From CAYWHE01 sp964458125 (GTDB lineage: Bacteria; Bacteroidota; Bacteroidia; AKYH767-A; OLB10), in assembly GCA_964458125.1 (NCBI GenBank), contig CAYWHE010000026.1, forward strand, positions 1-27,699: 27,699 nt of DNA. Reading direction: 5' to 3'. Position 1 is the first letter of the stretch; each line of letters begins with the position of its first letter. Shown piece by piece: positions 7,106 through 15,154 of this stretch. Below the pieces are notes generated by a model. The model had not been told where the DNA came from. It did not search any database and saw only the letters and a list, made by a program, of their open reading frames with translations. Both the position numbers and the translations under genes were made by a program.

Positions 7106-9283
7106 ATGAAAAAATCTGTATTAGTTGTTATTCTGATCTTCGTTTTTCAATCGCAACACGCCCAATCCGTTACCGATTTTGCCGTTCGTGTTTCCGCTGA
7201 CGTACAGAACAACCCGGCGCGGATTATCTTAAACTGGCCTGCCGCCGTTTCCAATTCCATTATTGTGTACCGGAAATATAAAGCAGACAACGCCTGGGGA
7301 AGTCCTTACGCCATCCTGGGCGGCGGTGCCGTGCAATTCACCGATACGGCTGTACTGGCCGGAATTCCTTATGAATACAAACTGATGCGTCAAACCGGCA
7401 CTTACAACGCTTATGGATATGTGTTGTCCGGAATTGAAGTGGATGCTGCGGAGGAGAGAGGAATTCTCTTGCTGCTCATTGATGATGCCCTGACGGTTTC
7501 CCTGCAGGCTGAAATCGCAACCTTGCAGGATGACCTGGAATCCGACGGCTGGAGGGTGAAGCGGTTTGACCTCAGCGATTCCCTTTCCGTTGATTCGGTG
7601 AAGGCCCTCATCGTGCAGCAGTACAGCCAGGATACGGCCCATGTGAAAGCCCTGTTCCTGCTGGGTCACCTCCCCGTTCCCTATTCCGGGAATCTGGCGC
7701 CCGACGGGCATTCCGACCATCTTGGCGCCTGGCCGGCCGATGTTTTTTATGGAGACATGAACGGCACCTGGACCGATGCCACCGTCAATACCACCACGGC
7801 ATCCGATCCCCGGAACGATAACATCCCCGGTGACGGTAAATACGACCAAAGCGCCATTCCTTCTGATGCGGAGCTGCAGGTCGGGCGGGTGGATTTCCGC
7901 AACCTGCCCGCCATTGCCGCGAATGAAGAAACGCTGTTGCGCCGCTACCTGAACCGCAACCATGCCTTCCGTCAGCGCCAGCTTGTTCCGCAGTACCGGG
8001 CCGTGGTGGATGATAATTTCGGCACTTTTTATAATGAAGCCTTTGCCGCCAGCGCCTATAAAAATTTCTCACCGCTGGTCGGAACCTCCTCCGTCATCGC
8101 TTCCGATTACCGCACTGCTTTGGATACGGGCAGCTATATCTGGTCTTACGGCTGCGGGGGAGGCAGTCATACCAGCTGCAGCGGGGTGGGTACTACCGCC
8201 GACCTTGCCGGCGATTCCCTGCAAACCATATTCACCATGCTGTTTGGCAGTTACTTTGGCGACTGGGACAGAAGCGACAACCTCATGCGGACGGCCCTCG
8301 CCTCGGGAACCACGTTGTCCATCAGCTGGTCGGGTAGGCCCCACTGGGTGTATCACCACATGGGCCTGGGCGAAAACATCGGTTATGATGCCCGGCTTTC
8401 ACAAAACAACACCAACCTGTATTTTGGCAATAACAATACGCGTGGAGTCCATGTGGCCCTGTTGGGGGATCCTTCCCTGCGCATGCATTACACGGGTCCT
8501 CCCTCCCAGTTTACCGCCACCATCATGAATGATTCGTACGCCCTGCTGTCCTGGATGCCTTCGGCCGATTCGGTTCTGGGTTATCACGTTTACAGGCGCA
8601 GCGACTCCCTCAGCGCTTACGCCCGCTTAAATGCAAACCTGATTACCGGATTCTCCTATGCGGATTCCTGCCTGCTCGACAGCGGGGTCTACCAGTACAT
8701 GGTGAAAGCCGTTAAGCTGGAGGTAACGCCCAGCGGCAGTTATTTCAATACCAGCACAGGTGCCAGGGATACGGCATGGATGCCCGCCGATCATCATGTA
8801 CAAGCTGCATTCACCTACCAGGTGCTGCACGATACCCTGTACATGCTGTCCAACACATCCTCCCAGGCCACTTCTTTTCTCTGGAACTTCGGTGACGGGT
8901 CTTCTGATACCAGCGCCCTGCCTGTTCATGTTTACAGCGGCAACGGGAATTACTTTCTCACTCTTTGGGCGTTTTCGGATTGTGATGCCGATTCGCTCAC
9001 CATTCCCGTATCTATAACGACAGGCCTATATGAAATTCAGCCGGCGGAAACAGTCCTCGCTTACCCGAACCCGGCAAAGGATTATGTTGAGGTGACATCA
9101 ACAGGCAGGAGCCGGGTAACAGGCATACAGTTATTTGCCCCGGATGGAAGGTCCGTAAGCCCGCTGAAACTAAATCCAGGTACGGGGTTCTTTTCTGTTG
9201 CCGGATACAGCCCCGGCCTTTACCTGATGAAGGTTTACCAGTCCTCCGGACCCTCATTATGGTGCAAACTGGTATTGCGTTAA
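7106..9283 (+). CDS. T9SS-secreted protein with gingipain-like (C25-type) core, apparently without the catalytic dyad, plus PKD and sorting domains
   Basis: This 725-residue secreted protein has a signal peptide (1-about 21), a fibronectin-III-like domain (about 24-112) and a C25/clan-CD-like core (about 119-461). A second FN3-like domain (465-555), a PKD domain with FLWNFGDGSSDTS (about 566-638) and a type A sorting domain starting AYPNPAKDYVEV (about 652-725) follow. The core assignment rests on the early LLLLIDD strand, VKALFLLGHLPV, the acidic VGRVDFRN block and the closing ALLGDPSLRMHY, which are family hallmarks. The two catalytic positions look changed. The GHGS of gingipains aligns with CGGGS (about 350-354), and the nucleophile Cys aligns with Ser in FGSYFGDWD (380-388). 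That alignment is by eye. The protein may be a binding or structural relative rather than a peptidase. The ATG was chosen for the signal peptide. The stop is intact, 4 bases before the N gap. Confidence 0.82.
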   Translation: MKKSVLVVILIFVFQSQHAQSVTDFAVRVSADVQNNPARIILNWPAAVSNSIIVYRKYKADNAWGSPYAILGGGAVQFTDTAVLAGIPYEYKLMRQTGTYNAYGYVLSGIEVDAAEERGILLLLIDDALTVSLQAEIATLQDDLESDGWRVKRFDLSDSLSVDSVKALIVQQYSQDTAHVKALFLLGHLPVPYSGNLAPDGHSDHLGAWPADVFYGDMNGTWTDATVNTTTASDPRNDNIPGDGKYDQSAIPSDAELQVGRVDFRNLPAIAANEETLLRRYLNRNHAFRQRQLVPQYRAVVDDNFGTFYNEAFAASAYKNFSPLVGTSSVIASDYRTALDTGSYIWSYGCGGGSHTSCSGVGTTADLAGDSLQTIFTMLFGSYFGDWDRSDNLMRTALASGTTLSISWSGRPHWVYHHMGLGENIGYDARLSQNNTNLYFGNNNTRGVHVALLGDPSLRMHYTGPPSQFTATIMNDSYALLSWMPSADSVLGYHVYRRSDSLSAYARLNANLITGFSYADSCLLDSGVYQYMVKAVKLEVTPSGSYFNTSTGARDTAWMPADHHVQAAFTYQVLHDTLYMLSNTSSQATSFLWNFGDGSSDTSALPVHVYSGNGNYFLTLWAFSDCDADSLTIPVSITTGLYEIQPAETVLAYPNPAKDYVEVTSTGRSRVTGIQLFAPDGRSVSPLKLNPGTGFFSVAGYSPGLYLMKVYQSSGPSLWCKLVLR

Positions 9284-9287
9284 GGTT

Positions 9288-9387
9288 NNNNNNNNNNNNN
9301 NNNNNNNNNNNNNNNNNNNNNNNNNNNNNNNNNNNNNNNNNNNNNNNNNNNNNNNNNNNNNNNNNNNNNNNNNNNNNNNNNNNNNNN
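9288..9387. other. Assembly gap, 100 N
   Basis: Exactly 100 N bases, the conventional length for a gap of unknown size. It removes the last codons of the minus-strand gene at 9388-11624 and any terminator between the two convergent genes. Whether a further gene is missing cannot be judged. Confidence 0.98.
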
Positions 9388-11624
9388 CGCATCATGACGG
9401 TACCCTGACCGGATATTTTAACCATATAGATTCCTTCAGGGAATGGCCGGATATCCAATTCGGATTTCCCATCTGGAATGGATTGAGCCAGGACAACCTG
9501 ACCCCATACGTCCAGTATTTCCAGCCGGTATACCTGCTGCAGGCCGGTATTCAATTCCACGGTTAACTGATCCCGGGCGGGGTTGGGGTAGACAAACAGC
9601 CTGTTCGTTTCACGCTGAGGTGATTCCATCCGTGTGACCGGCATGGTAAAGAATATGGTTTTCGTGCAGGCATAGATATCAGTCACCTTTACCTTGTAAA
9701 CATTGCCACCAATCAATCCGGTGGCTGTTGCCGTGGTTTGCTCAGGAACGGTAAACCACTTAAAGGCATAAGGCGGAGTTCCGCCGGTGGCCATTGCCGC
9801 GGCTTCACCCGGGTTACCCGTTGGTGAAGCAGACAATAACAGCGCCGGTGGCTGCGTGATGACAAACGTCTTCGACTTGGAACAGCCGTAGGCATCAGTA
9901 ACCGTACAGGTATAGGTTCCTGCGCAAAGATGATCAACCAGGGATGTTGTTGCCCCCGTATTCCACCAATAGGTATACGGCGAAGTGCCGCCGGCCGGTA
10001 TCACTTTAGCTCTTCCGGTGCACTTGCCGGAGCATTTGACATTGGTCTTGGACGTTCCGACCGTCAGGGATGAAGCTGACTGGACAACCGTAAAACTCAT
10101 CATCACCGAGCAACCCTTGCTGTCAGTAACAGTTACCGTATATGTTTTCGGATAAAGTCCTGTCCGGACAGACGCATGGCTTCCGTTATTCCAAAGGTAG
10201 GAATAACCCGGAGTGCCGCCGCTGACGGAAAGCGTAATGGTGCCGTCATGCGCCCCCTTACAGGTGACCGGGGTAACGGCAGCGCTGGGGAACAACGGCG
10301 GCGGATCGAAAATGGTATCGGAAATGGCAGCCGTCACACCCAGCGAGTCGATGACGATGACGCTGTAAATTCCTGCGGGTACATTGGCCAGGTTTTGAGC
10401 AGTGCTGCCGTTGCTCCACAAATACAGGTATGGAGGGGATCCGAAGTTGACGAAGAGGTCCATTGATCCGTCCGTTGATCCCGGGCAGGAAGGACGGTGC
10501 GGGGTGGGAACCAGGCTGACCGTATCATAGGTAAGCACATGATGATTCTCATTATTGCCGAACATAAACAGCTTAACCAGGATGGAGTCATTGTTAAACA
10601 GTCCCGAAGTATCCAGGTTGTAATGAAAATTAATTTCATTGGGCAAAGGGAAGGTCACCGGCACCGGAGTGCTGGGCAATGGCATGGGAACCGATGCGAA
10701 TACGCCGGTTGCAAAGGATTGCACCACGAAACCGTTTTGTATCAGCAGCGTCAGTGTTCCCTGCGAGGCGGTAAAAGGAGTGGGAAAATGAATCCGGAAA
10801 AGGAGGGAATCGGATTCAATATGCACGGTGTCGTTTTCCCAGTAATTGATTTTTTCCAGCGTATCGTCATCCAGTTCCTGGCGCATCACAATGCTTAGCA
10901 GGGTTCCGGAAGTATCCAGTCCGGTGACGTAATCATGCACTTCAAAATTTATCGGGTCATTGGTGCCTGCCTTCTGCCGGATATTTCTTGATTTCCCCTT
11001 GGACTGTGTGCTGGTTCCCGGCACCCATCCGATATCGCCCTTCTTGAGCGGCTGACCATCCTGTACCGATACTCCGCACCAGCTGAAGGCGTAGGCATCG
11101 GTGTTGACAGGCGGGTTTATGGCCTGGGCAAAACCCCAGGACTGAATGGTTCCGGTTACGCTGGATGATTTCACCGAATCAACCACGATGCAGGTAACGG
11201 CTTTGGCCCTGGAATAGCAGGAGTCGGCAAAAACAGAATCCAGCCTGGATCCCCCGGTATTTTCGATCCAGTGAATGACCGTATCCACAGCCGCCTGGCT
11301 ATTGTAAGGCACCTGGTTGATGATGGTATCCTTTCCGAATTTATTAAAGGAGACAGGCTGCAACGGTTTTACGCGTGATTGCATGCAGCCAGCAACGGGA
11401 TCCTTCACCCATGCGTGATTAAAGGAAACGGAAAATATCTTGGGAGAAAAATTGGTGGAGGGGTAAAGGGTAAAGGAATGCTTGATTTTATAGGTTAGCA
11501 GCTTCTGTGTTTCACCAACCAGCAGAATTCGCGTTCCGGATGCCGGACTGGCAACACAGGTCTGACTGTTTGCCTGAACAGGCATGAGCAGACTCAGGAA
11601 GATGACCAACAGGTTCTGTTTCAT
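9388..11624 (-). CDS. T9SS-secreted SprB-repeat protein, last residues lost in the gap
   Basis: Large secreted or surface protein; 745 full codons are visible. A signal peptide (1-about 21, ending ANSQ) is followed by an unrecognised N-terminal region of roughly 370 residues. Then come SprB-type repeats of about 65 residues, with the recurring pattern C-x-G-x-x-x-G followed by GGTxPYxYLWNNG and GxYTVTVTDxxGC. The first three copies are clear. A last degenerate copy lacks the leading Cys and contains TVPEQTTATATGL. A type A sorting domain (VYPNPARDQLTVEL) follows and reads to GTVMMR before the N run, so probably only a few residues and the stop are missing. An apparent continuation of the frame beyond the gap is antisense to the neighbour and is not real. 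The C-terminal half is paralogous to the 11797 gene. A gliding or adhesin role is inference from SprB. Confidence 0.85.
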
Positions 11625-11650
11625 GGGCTGGAAGTTTTAGGTTTTGAAAA

Positions 11651-11686
11651 AGGTGACTGCTTCACCTAATGGAACCTGCTTCAGGT
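11651..11686 (-). promoter_or_regulatory. Two small hairpins in the leader of the SprB-repeat gene
   Basis: On the minus strand, a first hairpin ACCTG-AAG-CAGGT (11686-11674) is followed by AGGTGA-AGCAG-TCACCT (11667-11651), which runs into TTTTT. Both contain the direct repeat TGAAGCAG. They lie between the promoter and the ATG at 11624. The second is terminator-like, so an attenuator is possible, but the stems are only 5-6 base pairs. Confidence 0.4.
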
Positions 11687-11697
11687 AAAACAGCAAG

Positions 11698-11728
11698 TAA
11701 AGTTAAGCAATTCCGGGTAATGAAACAA
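11698..11728 (-). promoter_or_regulatory. Promoter of the 9388-11624 gene
   Basis: The minus strand has TTG at 11728-11726, a 20-base spacer and TAACTTTA at 11705-11698. The -7 box matches TAnnTTTG in all but the last base. It sits just downstream of the terminator of the preceding gene, so the two SprB genes are probably transcribed separately. Confidence 0.45.
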
Positions 11729-11736
11729 GGCGTTGG

Positions 11737-11779
11737 AAAAAAAGTGTGCCCATGGATAACCCAATCCACGGACACACTT
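11737..11779 (-). terminator. Intrinsic terminator of the 1019-residue SprB-repeat gene
   Basis: AAGTGTGCC (11742-11750) pairs with GGACACACTT (11770-11779) with one wobble, and the loop allows further pairing of TGGAT with ATCCA. On the minus strand the stem is followed by a run of seven T (11743-11737). It lies 18 bases past the stop codon at 11797. Confidence 0.8.
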
Positions 11780-11796
11780 CGAAAAGGCACTATCCT

Positions 11797-14700
11797 TTAT
11801 TGATGAAAAATAACCACTTTCTTCATTCCTGCGTTTTCACCCTGAACGGCCTGCAACGTATACATTCCGGGCGCCATGTTGCTGACATCCATTGCATGAA
11901 CGGAGGCGCCGGCATTTTGAACTTCAACGTGAGCCACACAGCGTCCGGTAGCATCCATCAGGCTGAGCATACAGGACTCTCCATTCCGTACCTCAACGGA
12001 TACATTCAGGATATCGGAAACCGGATTGGGATATACCTCCATTTCGATTCCGGCAGGTGCATCTTCATGAAGCTGGCGCATGGCGCCGAAGGTGAAGGTC
12101 ACCGATTTGGTGCATAGTACGGCATCGGTAACCGTCAGTGTAATGACCTGGCCGGGCAGCAATCCTGTTGCAAGGGGGGTGGTTTGCACAGGGATGGTGT
12201 TCCATTGAAAAAGGTAGGGGGGCACACCACCGGCCACATTGGCTATTGCTGCATCCGGTCCGGCCTGGTTCACCATAACCATCATCGGGGGGTTTTCGGA
12301 AAGGCTGGTCGATTTGGTTTTGGTGCATCCGTTTGCATCGGTTATAATAACGGTATAGATACCGGCATAGAGATTTTTTGCAGTCTTGGTGGTGGCTCCG
12401 TTGGACCAGGTATACTGGTAGGGTGATACACCACCGGTGGCATTTGCAGTGATTTTGCCTGTATTGGCGCCACCGCAAAGCACATTCGTCTTGTTAAAAC
12501 TGATGCTGATGGCAGCCGGTTGACCTACCGTGAAGGTTTGAGATGCCATGCAGCCCAGGCCGTCTTTCACGTTTACCGTATAATTACCGGCTTTTATGGA
12601 AGTACGGTCCTCATTTGTATTGCCGCTGTTCCACAGGTAACTATAGACTCCGTTTCCGCCTGTAGCCATTACATTGATCGCCCCGGTATAACTTCCGTTA
12701 CAGGAAGCATTGGTTACGGAGCCGTTTGCCATTACAGGGAACGGATCAGCCAGGTTCGCCGTACCGGCGTTCATACAACCGAAATTATCATTTACCATGA
12801 CCGGGTAGTTGCCGGCCGGCAAGCCTTCCTGACGGTTCGCGGGCAGGTTGTTAATCCAGAAGGTTGGCTGAATCACCGGGTCATGCTCCTGTACCGGATT
12901 GCGGAACCATTCGATCATGCCATCCGGTGAACCGCTGCAGGACGGGTTGCTGGTTACATATATATTGGGTTGCGGTGCTGAAACCCCGACATCAAACGTC
13001 TTCATCATGCAGCCGGAAGGAGAAGTAACGGTGAGCGTGTAGGTTCCCGGCAGGAGATTCTGAACATCCTCACTGGTGGAACCGTTGCTCCAGAGGAAAC
13101 TGAACGGGGCCGTACCTGCTGTCATGGTAAAATCTATGGAGCCGTTTGCAGCTGCCGGACAGGAAGTATTGGTCCACCAGCCCCAGCCTTCAAATGGTTG
13201 TGATCCGGGAGCGAAAAACTCCAGCGTGGTATAAGGAGTCGGGTCGCTGGTATCTGCCGGACAAAGGGCATTCAGCTTAAAGCGGAAATCGAATGACTGA
13301 CCGACCGGGATTGGAGGGGTGAAGAATAAACTGCTCAATAAGGAGTCGAACAGGTAAGGAGACGTTGAAGATGCGCTTTCAACATAGATGCCGGAGTCAG
13401 GAGAGCTGATTACCAGTTGCGATATCGGGCTGCAGGATTCATTGATCATCACCAGTGAACCGGAACGGCCTGCTATACCAATTCCTGAATAGGCATTCGG
13501 GATGAGAAAACTTTTCAAACCCTGGTTAAAGGTGCATACTTGTATGATGTTATGAAGCGTATCGGTCGGGGTGATGTGAATGGAGTCGATTTTTGCATTC
13601 TGATCCTTCGCATCCACTTCAATCGGAGTCTTACTACCATTGGGCAGGGGAGGGTTGTTTCCCTTGTCGGCGTGAACCACAGTTGAATCGGCATTGGTCT
13701 GACCGCCTATCGGCCATTCCTTTCCGTTCACCTTTACTTTTTTAATTTTGATGGGCTTCTTTTTACTATCAAACGCCTGCACGATCAAATCATGTATATC
13801 CTGACCTGTTGCATTTTCCAGGGTAAAGGAAACCTTACCTCCCGGTGATCCCCCGGTAATCTTCACACCTTTGCCTACCTTAATGCCGCTTCCCGATCCG
13901 GCCGGAGTTTTATTGGGCTCCAGTTTAACAGGGGCAGAACCAATGTTCACACTGTCCTTGTTCGTCGGAATCAAATCATAGGTGACAACCTCTGTGGTGC
14001 CATGAAACTTAACCGTGATTTTCATCGCGCTTCCGTTACTGACGCATGGAAAAAACACGTGCGGCTTGCCGCCTCCCAGCCCGGTACCGGTACATTTCTT
14101 GTCGTTAACAAACACGCTGTCTACACTAACGGCATTTCCGTTTTTGTCTTTGGCATTTTCAACCCGCAGATCACATACGTCCTGGCCTGTTCCGTTTTTG
14201 GCATCAATGGAAGGAAAATTACTGCCATCGGTTTTTACACTGGTTTTTCCTCCGTCCAATTTTACGGGTTCGGTAACTTTCCTGGGGTTATTGGCGTTGG
14301 TGACGGTCTGTACCGGGTTCAGGTTGCGGTCTGTCATCAGATCTGCTCCAAGCGTGTCGGTGGGAATCACCGTAATGCTGTCACCGGGATCGTAATTGGG
14401 TGCAGTGGACTTAAAGGTGACCTTCATGGTGTTATTGGGGGGCGTGTTGTTTACAGGCTTATCGAACTTGACATGAACACTGTTGGTTGCCGAGTTTCCA
14501 TCACCGCCGCCCAGTTTTCCGTTTTTTCCCTGAACATCATAGGTCTTAAATTTGCCGTCTTTCAGGATGATGCGCAAATCCCATATATCGTGGTTTGTGC
14601 CATTGACCAGGGTGAACGTGGACTCATTATTGTTTCCATTCGTTGATTTTGGGGCTACCTTTTGCTTGCCTCCCGTAACAACCGTTTGGGCCTGAATGGT

Positions 14701-14856
14701 CCCGGCCAGCAGGAACAGCACCAGGGTCATATTCAGGTAAACCCGGATCCGGTCGATGCGGATGCTTAATAAAGTTTCGTAGAAGCGCTTGAGCGAATCA
14801 GGGGTGAAGCTTACTTTTACCCTTGGCAGTCTGACTGCACGTTTTTTGTTTTTCAT
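11797..14856 (-). CDS. Large T9SS-secreted protein: four-copy unrecognised domain, SprB repeats, sorting domain
   Basis: A 1019-residue secreted protein. A long basic N-terminus precedes the signal helix (about 43-57, MTLVLFLLAGTIQAQ). Three similar copies of a roughly 95-residue domain follow, at about 78-170, 213-306 and 339-434. Shared features are F-x-L-x-N-x-T-x-x-D-I-x-D-L near the start, a P-P-x-x-N-G turn and D-S-I-x-x-I-P-T-D-T-L at the end. A degenerate fourth copy lies at about 466-550. Next are SprB-type repeats (about 563-625, 637-705, 716-780, 791-855), a variant last repeat with TIPVQTTPLATGL, and a type A sorting domain (VYPNPVSDILNV, about 940-1019). I do not recognise the four-copy domain. 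A surface adhesin or gliding role is inference. The start could also be the Met at residue 43, but the promoter spacing fits the ATG at 14856. Confidence 0.85.
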   Translation of the reverse strand: MKNKKRAVRLPRVKVSFTPDSLKRFYETLLSIRIDRIRVYLNMTLVLFLLAGTIQAQTVVTGGKQKVAPKSTNGNNNESTFTLVNGTNHDIWDLRIILKDGKFKTYDVQGKNGKLGGGDGNSATNSVHVKFDKPVNNTPPNNTMKVTFKSTAPNYDPGDSITVIPTDTLGADLMTDRNLNPVQTVTNANNPRKVTEPVKLDGGKTSVKTDGSNFPSIDAKNGTGQDVCDLRVENAKDKNGNAVSVDSVFVNDKKCTGTGLGGGKPHVFFPCVSNGSAMKITVKFHGTTEVVTYDLIPTNKDSVNIGSAPVKLEPNKTPAGSGSGIKVGKGVKITGGSPGGKVSFTLENATGQDIHDLIVQAFDSKKKPIKIKKVKVNGKEWPIGGQTNADSTVVHADKGNNPPLPNGSKTPIEVDAKDQNAKIDSIHITPTDTLHNIIQVCTFNQGLKSFLIPNAYSGIGIAGRSGSLVMINESCSPISQLVISSPDSGIYVESASSTSPYLFDSLLSSLFFTPPIPVGQSFDFRFKLNALCPADTSDPTPYTTLEFFAPGSQPFEGWGWWTNTSCPAAANGSIDFTMTAGTAPFSFLWSNGSTSEDVQNLLPGTYTLTVTSPSGCMMKTFDVGVSAPQPNIYVTSNPSCSGSPDGMIEWFRNPVQEHDPVIQPTFWINNLPANRQEGLPAGNYPVMVNDNFGCMNAGTANLADPFPVMANGSVTNASCNGSYTGAINVMATGGNGVYSYLWNSGNTNEDRTSIKAGNYTVNVKDGLGCMASQTFTVGQPAAISISFNKTNVLCGGANTGKITANATGGVSPYQYTWSNGATTKTAKNLYAGIYTVIITDANGCTKTKSTSLSENPPMMVMVNQAGPDAAIANVAGGVPPYLFQWNTIPVQTTPLATGLLPGQVITLTVTDAVLCTKSVTFTFGAMRQLHEDAPAGIEMEVYPNPVSDILNVSVEVRNGESCMLSLMDATGRCVAHVEVQNAGASVHAMDVSNMAPGMYTLQAVQGENAGMKKVVIFHQ

Positions 14857-14915
14857 GACGATTTTTTTTAAGATTATTTTACCAGTTGTTTTAGTCCTTT
14901 TGTTAAATGACGATT

Positions 14916-14947
14916 CAAACGTACAACAGCACCCCCCCCGGCATCAA
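14916..14947 (-). promoter_or_regulatory. Promoter of the 1019-residue gene with a G8 tract in the spacer
   Basis: On the minus strand, TTG (14947-14945) is separated by 21 bases from TACGTTTG (14923-14916), an exact -7 match. The spacer contains eight consecutive G (14939-14932). Slippage there would change the box spacing. The predicted start of transcription is about 50-55 bases before the ATG. Confidence 0.6.
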
Positions 14948-15128
14948 CCTGTTTCTTGAATCAGGAAGGTTTGGTTTTGAATTCGGGGCTTATGGAATCA
15001 CGGGGAAGGAAATAGCCGGATCAGCCTGTTAATAGAGCGGGCCGGAATCCGGAGACAAAATGCCGGAGAGGAAATGCAGGCCGCGTTCTTTGGATGAAAA
15101 ATGAATTTAACGGCTTGCAAAATTCACG

Positions 15129-15136
15129 TATCTTTC
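15129..15136 (+). promoter_or_regulatory. Possible promoter of the beta-CASP nuclease gene
   Basis: TATCTTTC matches TAnnTTTG in all but the last base, with TTTA at 15104-15107 about 21 bases upstream. It lies 18 bases before the ATG at 15155. The rest of 14857-15154 shows nothing but the divergent promoter of the 1019-residue gene. Confidence 0.35.
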
Positions 15137-15154
15137 ATCCCTTAAAATCAGTTT

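Noticed and set aside
7229..7963. Minus-strand open frame of 244 codons
   Set aside because: Antisense to the C25-like gene, with low-complexity G/V/I composition typical of a shadow frame.
9012..9387. Continuation of the minus-strand SprB-repeat frame through the N run
   Set aside because: The T9SS sorting domain ends just before the gap and the sequence beyond is antisense to the 7106-9283 gene. The join is an artefact of translating N.
14002..14646. Plus-strand open frame of 214 codons
   Set aside because: It is antisense to the four-copy repeat region of the T9SS protein and repeats its periodicity only as a shadow.
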